Source: Apilactobacillus quenuiae (GTDB lineage: Bacteria; Bacillota; Bacilli; Lactobacillales; Lactobacillaceae). From it: a stretch of DNA of 64,000 nt. This document shows positions 57,241 through 64,000 of this stretch, piece after piece. Each line of letters opens with the position of its first letter. Positions within the stretch are counted from its first letter, which is position 1. A program made the translations under genes and the position numbers. The notes below the pieces were generated by a model. That model was not told the origin of the DNA, did no database searches, and saw only the letters and a program-made list of their open reading frames with translations. The stretch covers positions 251,855 to 315,854 of the forward strand of contig NZ_POSN01000002.1 in the NCBI RefSeq assembly GCF_002994005.1, written 5' to 3'.

Positions 57241-57733
57241 CATGCATCACATCTGAATAAATTTCATTCGCAATTAAACGATTAATAATGGTATCAGCAA
57301 TTGCATTTAATAAATGATCGATATCATTATCACTAACTGGTTTTTCACCTTCATCGGCAATATGATGTAATTTTTCAACTAGCATTTCAATGAATTCATC
57401 ATATGCTTGTTTTGGAAATTGATTTTTAGTAATTTCATCAATTCCTTGTCGAATATCCTTAATTGAGAAAACTGGTTTTAATAAACTAATAATAATAATA
57501 TCAGCGACGTGAACAGTTTGATACTTTTTCTTTACTGGTGAAAAAGTGGCTTTTTGTTTTACATAATTGTTTACCATCGATCTAGTGACTGTGTCCATTC
57601 CTAATGGTCCAATCGCTTCATTCACGACCGCAATTAACTGATCCATATATAAATCAAATTTAGGTAAGTCTTCCCATTTAGGTAGACTGACGCTTTTCAT
57701 TTGTGTTTGCCATTTATTATATTGCTTATTCAT
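57233..57733 (-). CDS. DUF1836 family protein
   Basis: About 166 aa, cytosolic. The block TVTRSMVNNYVKQKATFSPV with the following Tyr/His strand matches DUF1836, whose first part looks like a MerR/HTH-like DNA-binding fold (YvqK-type); function unknown. A TTG at 57751 also opens the frame, but its codons contain AGAGGTGG, so ATG 57733 is taken. Confidence 0.8.
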   Translation of the reverse strand: MNKQYNKWQTQMKSVSLPKWEDLPKFDLYMDQLIAVVNEAIGPLGMDTVTRSMVNNYVKQKATFSPVKKKYQTVHVADIIIISLLKPVFSIKDIRQGIDEITKNQFPKQAYDEFIEMLVEKLHHIADEGEKPVSDNDIDHLLNAIADTIINRLIANEIYSDVMHEE

Positions 57734-57791
57734 ATAACCACCTCTTTGCAATGATTATATCATATTATCTAGTTTCAAAAACTATCTAATC

Positions 57792-60137
57792 TCATTTACG
57801 TCTCCTATATTTACTGCACATTTTAACTATTTTAGTAACTATAAATGTAACAATAAAGAATACCGGAATGGATGTTCCTACAACAAGTAATGCATGTAAA
57901 ATAATTGGATATTCAAAAATTGATACCAACGAAAAGATTTTATTGAAGAAGATAAACACCATCGCAAAAATAACAATCGTTGGCACAATAATGACTAACT
58001 TGGTTTTATTAAATGGCTTTGAAACCATAAACAATGCTAACCAATAGATAATTCCAGTTACAAGCACACTGAGTGTTGCACGTTGTAGATAAGTAAAATT
58101 AACCCATTTACCAATAAGCATAATTAATAATACATAACCAACAATCGTAATTGCAGCCGGTAAAGCAACATCATATATTTTTCGATAAAATTGATTAGTC
58201 ACTCGTTGATAGTTTGGTGAAAGTGCTAATAGAAAAGATGGCAATCCAACCATAAATGTATTAATAGGCGTTAATTGAATTGGTTGAAATGGATAACTGT
58301 ATACACTAAACATAAATAATACTGTTAATGCTAAGGAGAACATGGTCTTAATTAAATATAATGAAGCAACACTACTTATGTTGTTAATTACTCGACGTCC
58401 TTCACCTAAAACATTAACCATTGCAGAAAAATTTGAATTAATCAAAACAAATTCAGCAATGCCTTTAGTACTTTCACTTCCCGAAGCCATCGCAATTCCA
58501 CAATTTGCTTGTTTCATAGCCAGCATATCGTTAACTCCATCACCAGTCATCGCAACTGTATGACCATTTGATTGATATGCTTGAATTAAGTGTTTTTTTT
58601 GTTTAGGGGTAACCCTGCCAAAAATAGTATATTTATTCACCAATTCTTGATAGTCCATATTATCAGAAATTGTTGACATATCAACTAAATCACTGCTATT
58701 TGAAAGTCCTACTCGTTTACCAATATTGCTAACGGTTTTGGGATCATCACCTGAAATAATGTTTAAATCAGTATCCTGATTCTTAAAATATGCCAATGTA
58801 TCGCGTGCATCTGAACGAATCTCATCACTAATTAAAACTAGTCCTAGTAAATTAACATTGTTTAGTGGTTGATTTAATTCACCCCTCACTTTAGCTAAGC
58901 ACAATACTCGATAACCGCTTAAAGTATAGCTATCAATTATTTGTTGAAGTTGCTTATCCATATTATTTAAAACAAACTGTGGAGCTCCCATTACATAGTT
59001 ACCATTATCAAATTTAGCACCACTCCATTTTTTATCAGAAGAAAAAGGAATACTTTCAATTAATTGCCATTTAGGATTATCAATGGCTCTTTTTATTGCT
59101 AAAGAGGTTTCATTGTCATCATCACTAGAATAAACAATGCCACCCAGTGCTGATTTCATATCATTTTTAGTAACGTTGCCCATTGGCACAACATCTTCAA
59201 ACTTCAAATTACCAGTCGTGATAGTTCCTGTTTTATCAAGACAAATGGTGTCCACTCGTGCCAATGTTTCAATCGCTGATAAATCTCTGACCAAAACTTT
59301 TTTCTTAGCTAACTTCATCGCAGATACTGCTAATGTAACTGATGATAAAAGAACTAATCCTTCAGGAATCATTCCAATCATAGATGCAACTGTTCCTAAC
59401 AAGGCTTTATTAATATCATCACCAGATAATAATTTAGTAGCTAACAAAGCACTCCCTAAAGGAACAATAATAAAGGTAAGAATTTTAATAATACGGTTGA
59501 TAGTGTGAAGCATTTTACTATCAGATTTCTTGTCAGTTTGATTAACTTCTGATTCCATCCGATTAACAAAAGTATCATCACCCACTTTAGCTGCCAAAAT
59601 GCGGGCACTACCACTTAGAACGAAACTACCAGAAGTAATACGATCCGAAGCTTGCTTAGCAATCGAATTAGTTTCACCTGTAATTTGTGATTCATCAACT
59701 TGCAATCCAGTTGCAGTTAAAATTTCTCCATCAACGGGAACTTGATCACCGTGATTAAGTAAAATTACATCACCTAAAACAATTTTTTCAGCATCAAGCG
59801 CTTGAACATTCCCATCGCGAAATACTTTAACCTTGCTTTCAGATAAAATGGCCATCTTATCTAATTGCCTTTTAGAACGAATTTCTTGAATACTACCAAT
59901 TATGGTGTTGGCAATTGCGATTATTAAGAATAATAAATTTTTATAATCGCCCGTGTATAAAACCATTAGTGCTAAAACAATGTTAATTAAATTAAATAAT
60001 GTGAATGTATTATTTTTTAAAATTTGTGAAACACTTAATGTAAAATCATGTTTTTTATTGTTATGAAAACCCTTTTCATATAATTTATTTGCCTCAGATT
60101 GCGTAAGCCCCTTTTGGCTATTTTCTTGTTTTACCAA
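57792..60137 (-). CDS. P-type cation-transporting ATPase (Exp7/CtpE-like)
   Basis: 781 aa, about ten membrane helices. Actuator TGET at 153-156, M4 IPEGL at 257-261, phosphorylation Asp301 in CLDKTGTITTG, and hinge MTGDGVNDMLAMKQANCGIAMA. No heavy-metal N-terminal domain or CPC motif, so it is not a copper or cadmium pump. Overall it resembles the Exp7/CtpE group, of which mycobacterial CtpE takes up Ca2+; the ion here is not proven. Start TTG 60137 with GAGG 7 nt upstream. Confidence 0.9.
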   Translation of the reverse strand: MVKQENSQKGLTQSEANKLYEKGFHNNKKHDFTLSVSQILKNNTFTLFNLINIVLALMVLYTGDYKNLLFLIIAIANTIIGSIQEIRSKRQLDKMAILSESKVKVFRDGNVQALDAEKIVLGDVILLNHGDQVPVDGEILTATGLQVDESQITGETNSIAKQASDRITSGSFVLSGSARILAAKVGDDTFVNRMESEVNQTDKKSDSKMLHTINRIIKILTFIIVPLGSALLATKLLSGDDINKALLGTVASMIGMIPEGLVLLSSVTLAVSAMKLAKKKVLVRDLSAIETLARVDTICLDKTGTITTGNLKFEDVVPMGNVTKNDMKSALGGIVYSSDDDNETSLAIKRAIDNPKWQLIESIPFSSDKKWSGAKFDNGNYVMGAPQFVLNNMDKQLQQIIDSYTLSGYRVLCLAKVRGELNQPLNNVNLLGLVLISDEIRSDARDTLAYFKNQDTDLNIISGDDPKTVSNIGKRVGLSNSSDLVDMSTISDNMDYQELVNKYTIFGRVTPKQKKHLIQAYQSNGHTVAMTGDGVNDMLAMKQANCGIAMASGSESTKGIAEFVLINSNFSAMVNVLGEGRRVINNISSVASLYLIKTMFSLALTVLFMFSVYSYPFQPIQLTPINTFMVGLPSFLLALSPNYQRVTNQFYRKIYDVALPAAITIVGYVLLIMLIGKWVNFTYLQRATLSVLVTGIIYWLALFMVSKPFNKTKLVIIVPTIVIFAMVFIFFNKIFSLVSIFEYPIILHALLVVGTSIPVFFIVTFIVTKIVKMCSKYRRRK

Positions 60138-60224
60138 TTTCTCACCTCATTTATGTTTTTTTATTGATTTAGTTTATCATACTGCTTTATTATTAAGTTA
60201 TTCTAAAGTCCAAGGAGGATTATT

Positions 60225-61079
60225 ATGCCTAATTCAATTAAAGATACAATTAAATTGGCTGATGGTAATCAAATGCCAATGGAAGGTTTTGGAACCTACA
60301 AATTAGCAGATCAAGCCACCATAGACGCGGCAATCAAGGCTGCTTTTGAAAGTGGTTATCGTTTATTCGATACCGCACAATTCTATAATAATGAAGAACT
60401 ACTAGGTAATTCAATTAAAAAGCTAAAGCTTAATCGAAAAGAAATATTTATTACGACTAAAATTCCTGAACCCAAACAAGGTTATCAATCAACTTTAGAT
60501 GCAATTGATGAATCCTTAGCAAGATTACAAACTAATTATATTGACTTACTCTTGGTTCACTGGCCTATTCATTCCAAATTTTTTGAAACTTGGCGTGCTT
60601 TTGAAAAAGCAAAAGCTGATGGTAAAGTTAAATCTATCGGAGTAAGTAATTATCACCAAACTCATTTAGATTTATTATCAACTGCAGCTGATGAAATGCC
60701 AGTGGTTAATCAAATTGAGGATCACCCATATCTTACTCAAGAACCAATGCTTAATGCTAATAAGCAAAGAAATATTCTAACTCAAGCTTGGAGTCCAATG
60801 GGTCGTGGAGCAACTCTAAATGATCCAAATATAAAAGAAATTGCTAATAACCATAATAAGTCAACTGCTCAAGTCATTTTAAGATGGCATTTACAACGTG
60901 GTGTTGCAATTATTCCTAAGTCTAGCAATCCTGAAAGAATCAAACAAAACGCTGACATTTATGATTTCAATTTATCAGATGAAGAAATGGAACAAATCAG
61001 CGCATTGGATAAGCAACAACGTACTGGTGATGATCCAGAAATTGTATATGAAATTGAACATCAATATCCTACTCATTAA
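60225..61079 (+). CDS. Aldo/keto reductase
   Basis: 284 aa (beta/alpha)8 NADPH enzyme. Catalytic tetrad: Asp49 and Tyr54 in RLFDTAQFYNNEELLG, Lys78 in FITTKIPEP, His111 in LLLVHWP. NADPH-binding IPKSSNPERIKQNADIYDF near the C-terminus. Likely reduces small carbonyl compounds such as methylglyoxal or diketogulonate; the true substrate is not shown. AAGGAGG 8 nt before ATG. Confidence 0.92.
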   Translation: MPNSIKDTIKLADGNQMPMEGFGTYKLADQATIDAAIKAAFESGYRLFDTAQFYNNEELLGNSIKKLKLNRKEIFITTKIPEPKQGYQSTLDAIDESLARLQTNYIDLLLVHWPIHSKFFETWRAFEKAKADGKVKSIGVSNYHQTHLDLLSTAADEMPVVNQIEDHPYLTQEPMLNANKQRNILTQAWSPMGRGATLNDPNIKEIANNHNKSTAQVILRWHLQRGVAIIPKSSNPERIKQNADIYDFNLSDEEMEQISALDKQQRTGDDPEIVYEIEHQYPTH

Positions 61080-61137
61080 TTGAACTATTTGCATTATTAA
61101 AAATTAATGATAATATTATAAATGTAAATTAAATATA

Positions 61138-61390
61138 TCTAAGGAAGAGGCGCAATTATTATCACTAGACTTAAGTAATGATTTAAGACATGTTGATATA
61201 AGTTGAAAGGAATAATTGCCGAAACTATTAATTAGCTTAAAGAATTAATTTGTTGGGGCTTAGCTCAATAAGCTAAGAACTGTCGTAAGTTAAAACTTAC
61301 GGGGTGCTTTTAAGGTAAACTAACGATAAAATAAAACGTTGATAATACTTTAAGGGGACTATTCCAATTGAATAGTTCCCTTTATTTATT
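61138..61390 (+). ncRNA. Lysine riboswitch (L-box) with terminator
   Basis: Conserved aptamer landmarks in order: AGAGGCGC (61146-61153), GAAAGG, GCCGAA (61218-61223), GGGGCTTAGC, ACTGTCGTAAG (61279-61289) and the closing GGGGTGCTTTTAAGG. It is followed by a terminator, AAGGGGACTATTC (61352-61364)/GAATAGTTCCCTT (61370-61382), then a T-rich tract. Lysine binding should terminate transcription ahead of the permease. Confidence 0.9.
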
Positions 61391-61480
61391 AGCTGAAACA
61401 TTTATACCTGTGAATTATAAATAATTAAGTTTATTTTATCAATTAAAAGTATCTTCCTCATTTGAAGGGAGCGATGTTTC

Positions 61481-62983
61481 ATGGAAAACATGCAGAGTCA
61501 AAAAAAGATTTCAACGATGGGATTAGTATTAATTATCTTTTCAACCATTTTTGGAATCTCCAATTCACAAACAGCCTTTTATCAAATGGGCTATTCAAGT
61601 ATTATTTGGTACATATTAGGGGCAATTTTATTCTTCATCCCTACTAGTTTAATGTTTGCTGAATACGGTTCAACATTCAAAGATGCTCATGGTGGTATCT
61701 ATTCATGGTTAGAACAAACTATTGGTAAACGTTGGGCATTTATAGGTAGCTTTACCTGGCTAGCTGGTTGGGTCATCACATTAGTTTCATTAGTTACTAA
61801 TATGTGGATCCCCTTAGCCGTTACTATTTCCGGTAAAGATACTACTGGTAGTTGGCATCTATTTGGTTTAGGTTCAACTGCAACCATTGGTGTGCTAGGA
61901 ATTTTAGTTATTATCTTTGTAACTTGGTTAGCTTCACGTGGCATGAAGTCCATTGCCGGATTATCATATGTCAGTGGAATTATTGGAATTGTTGATTTAG
62001 TTATCTTTGTTGGATTATCAATTTTAGTATTAATGGCCAATCATGGACAATTCGCCGAACCGATTAATATGCACACCTTGGCAGTTTCACCTAACCCTGC
62101 CTTTCAATCACCAGTTTCTATGTTTTCTTTCTTAGTTTATGCCATCTTTGCATATGCTGGAATGGAAACATTAGGTAGTATTACTGATAATACCAAGAAT
62201 CCTAAGAAAACATTTCCTCGTGCCGTTATCATCGCTACAGTTGTTATGACAGTGGGATATCTATTAGGAATCCTAATGTGTGGAATTAGTGCTAATTGGC
62301 TTCGTGATTTAGGACACAGTGATATTAATTTAGGAAATGTGCGTTTCGCCTTACTAACTAATTTGGGTGTTGAATTTGGACATAACTTCCTTCATTTAAA
62401 CACTGGACAGTCATTATTAATGGGACAATGGGTTGCTAGATTTACTAGTTTAACTGGTTTCATTAGTTATTTAGGTGAATTTATCTTCTTAACTTATGCT
62501 CCAATTAAGTCATTCATTGAAGGTTCTCCAAAAAAATTATGGCCTAAGGCAATGACTAAGCTTAATAAGTTCGACGTGCCTGCACATGCACTTTGGGTTC
62601 AATGTTTAGTTATTTGTATGATTATTGCTGGAGTTTCATTTGGCGGATCATCAGCTCAAACTTTCTACACAATTTTAACTGATATGAATAATATGACGAC
62701 TGCAGTTCCATACTTGTTCTTAGTAATTGCTTTTCCACTATTTAAAAAGCATATTACGCAAAGTAAAAACAGTTTTATCTTCTATCAAAATAAAGCATTC
62801 ACAAATGCAACCACTGTAATTACAATTTTTACATTATCATTTGCTATTATCTTTACTACCATTCAACCTTTGATGGATCATGATATTCAAACTGCATTCT
62901 GGACATTATTTGGACCAGTATTCTTTATCATTGTGGCATGGTTATTCTATTCACATGGTGTTAAGAAAATTAATCAAGAATAA
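61481..62983 (+). CDS. APC-family amino-acid permease, lysine-riboswitch controlled
   Basis: 500 aa, about twelve to thirteen membrane helices. Glutamate/GABA-antiporter-like branch of APC (YjeM style): the first-helix motif FSTIFGISNSQTAFYQMGY, an AEYGSTFKDAHGGIYSWLE block and the TM6 motif FAYAGMETLGSITDNTKNP. The lysine riboswitch upstream indicates that it carries lysine or a lysine-derived compound. ATG 61481 lies 9 nt after GGGAG. Strong terminator after it. Confidence 0.9.
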   Translation: MENMQSQKKISTMGLVLIIFSTIFGISNSQTAFYQMGYSSIIWYILGAILFFIPTSLMFAEYGSTFKDAHGGIYSWLEQTIGKRWAFIGSFTWLAGWVITLVSLVTNMWIPLAVTISGKDTTGSWHLFGLGSTATIGVLGILVIIFVTWLASRGMKSIAGLSYVSGIIGIVDLVIFVGLSILVLMANHGQFAEPINMHTLAVSPNPAFQSPVSMFSFLVYAIFAYAGMETLGSITDNTKNPKKTFPRAVIIATVVMTVGYLLGILMCGISANWLRDLGHSDINLGNVRFALLTNLGVEFGHNFLHLNTGQSLLMGQWVARFTSLTGFISYLGEFIFLTYAPIKSFIEGSPKKLWPKAMTKLNKFDVPAHALWVQCLVICMIIAGVSFGGSSAQTFYTILTDMNNMTTAVPYLFLVIAFPLFKKHITQSKNSFIFYQNKAFTNATTVITIFTLSFAIIFTTIQPLMDHDIQTAFWTLFGPVFFIIVAWLFYSHGVKKINQE

Positions 62984-62992
62984 AATTGATGT

Positions 62993-63031
62993 AAAAATAC
63001 CAACTTACTGAAATGTAAGCTGGTATTTTTT
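62993..63031 (+). terminator. Terminator after the lysine-controlled permease
   Basis: Stem 62993-63008 with 63015-63030 (one mismatch), then TTTTTT. Confidence 0.85.
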
Positions 63032-63079
63032 AGTATCTAAATTTTTGTTATTGTTAATCGCAGAAGAAAGGAGATAAGT

Positions 63080-63444
63080 ATGAAATTAATTTTCAAATTA
63101 TTTAGCTTTTTTACAGGCTTATTTTCAATTATGTTTTTAGGTTTAAATTATGCTTTTTCTGATGGGGTATTGGTGGCCCTGCATATAATAATGGCAACTT
63201 AACCATTAAATCACTTTACATATCACTACTGATATTAATTTTTTCATTAATATTTCAAGCCATTTTATTATTAATAAAAGTGAATAATATATTGGCAATA
63301 ATTGTTACAGCAATAATTTTAATAACTGCATTATATAGTTTATGTTTGAATTTTGTAGGTCATCAAATGTACATTGCTGCAATCATATCAACAGTTTTAT
63401 TTTATCTTGGTAATAGTAATACTTTAATAAATAAAGAAGGTTAA
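63080..63444 (+). pseudogene. Small four-helix membrane protein gene with a frameshift
   Basis: AAAGGAG precedes ATG 63080. The first frame runs MKLIFKLFSFFTGLFSIMF ... NYAFSDG and then stops at 63200-63202. The +2 frame, entered at the GGGG tract (63164-63167), continues GIGGPAYNNGNLTIKSLY through three more hydrophobic helices to TAA 63442-63444. Adding one G would restore about 121 residues. It is either a broken gene, a phase-variable tract, or a sequencing error. Family not recognised. Confidence 0.65.
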
Positions 63445-63513
63445 TTGTTTGCATTATAGTTGGGTATAGGGTTTATTATAAACGAACTTAATCAAATAAA
63501 GGAGTGTTTTATA

Positions 63514-64000
63514 ATGACTTTAAAAAATAAAGTAATCGTTATTACTGGTGCTAGTTCTGGTATGGGAGCTGCTACTACTAAAAAAGCAATCGCTAAAGGT
63601 GCCAAAGTTGTAATTGGTGCTAGAAATAAAGAAAATCTAAAGGCAATTGCTGATAGCACTGAAAATCCAGCAAATGTTGTTTACCAAAAAACTGATGTTA
63701 CTAATCTAGAAGATGTTAAAAATCTAGTAAAAACTGCTGTTGATAAGTTTGATAAAGTAGATATTATCTATAATAATGCTGGTATTATGCCCCAAGATAA
63801 ATTAGTTGATAGTGATCCAGAATCCTGGAAATCAATGTTTAATACTAACGTCATCGGTGTCTTAAATGGAATTAAAGCTACTTTACCAATTATGCAAAAA
63901 CAAGGTAAAGGTTTAATCATGGCTACTGATTCGGTTGCAGGTCATGTTGTTTACCCAGGTTCTGCTGTATATAACAGTACTAAGTTCGCTGTTCGTGCAA
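63514..64000 (+). CDS. Short-chain dehydrogenase/reductase, 3'-truncated by the window edge
   Basis: The first 162 codons of an SDR enzyme, open to the right edge. NAD(P) glycine motif VITGASSGMGAATT (residues 9-22), an Arg in VVIGARNKENL suggesting NADPH preference, NNAG in IIYNNAGIMP, and the catalytic Ser and Tyr-xxx-Lys in SVAGHVVYPGSAVYNSTKF. Oxidises or reduces an unknown alcohol/carbonyl. AAAGGAG lies 8-9 nt before ATG. Confidence 0.92.
   Translation, partial: MTLKNKVIVITGASSGMGAATTKKAIAKGAKVVIGARNKENLKAIADSTENPANVVYQKTDVTNLEDVKNLVKTAVDKFDKVDIIYNNAGIMPQDKLVDSDPESWKSMFNTNVIGVLNGIKATLPIMQKQGKGLIMATDSVAGHVVYPGSAVYNSTKFAVRA

Overview
The window is low-GC DNA from a Gram-positive bacterium of the lactic acid group, most likely a heterofermentative member of the Lactobacillaceae. 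The evidence is a phosphoketolase, a water-forming NADH oxidase that closely resembles the lactobacillus Nox family, LysM/aggregation-promoting-factor wall proteins, T-box and L-box leaders, and a GntR regulator next to the phosphoketolase. There is no rRNA, tRNA, CRISPR array, insertion sequence or prophage. I did not try to fix the species.

Layout. 1-2.6 kb: two APC amino-acid permeases, the first cut by the window edge. 2.6-4.0 kb: NADH oxidase with a Rex-like operator. 4.1-10 kb: two paralogous polytopic glycosyltransferase-like proteins flanking two paralogous MFS exporters. 10-12.4 kb: a SemiSWEET protein and an isoleucine T-box driving a BrnQ transporter. 12.4-15.9 kb: a D-2-hydroxyacid dehydrogenase, a secreted protein, a tyrosine phosphatase and an alpha/beta hydrolase. 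15.9-19.8 kb: purB diverging from purA-guaC. 19.8-27.5 kb: a pyrB-pyrC-carA-carB-pyrD operon behind two tandem PyrR-type attenuators. 27.5-30 kb: three LysM/Apf-type wall proteins. 30.3-32.1 kb: an NhaC-family transporter under a tyrosine-type T-box. 32.1-37.8 kb: thioredoxin, TerC, glucosaminidase, MerR regulator, NlpC/P60 and LtaS-type proteins. 37.8-52.5 kb: a potassium channel, ferredoxin-NADP reductase, hydrolases, an Spx-like protein, RNase Y, AmtB, a methyltransferase, a probable small RNA and a pseudouridine synthase. 52.5-64 kb: phosphoketolase with its GntR neighbour, YbaK, HD and DUF1836 proteins, a P-type ATPase, an aldo/keto reductase, a lysine-riboswitch permease, a frameshifted membrane gene and a truncated SDR gene.

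How it fits together. The cell makes pyrimidines, interconverts purines, and imports many amino acids under RNA control (Ile T-box, Tyr T-box, lysine riboswitch). Phosphoketolase fermentation is paired with NADH reoxidation by Nox. Envelope upkeep is well represented.

The most unusual signal is translational. The three Apf-type genes, the thioredoxin gene and one glycosyltransferase-like gene have no ATG, GTG or TTG where their N-termini should begin. Each instead has an AUU codon (AUC or AUU in one Apf gene), usually 6-8 nt after a strong Shine-Dalgarno sequence. TTG starts are also common here. An Spx protein whose redox CxxC is replaced by SxxS, tandem PyrR attenuators without pyrR, and an Ile/Leu/Val-rich leader ORF before brnQ are further points of interest.
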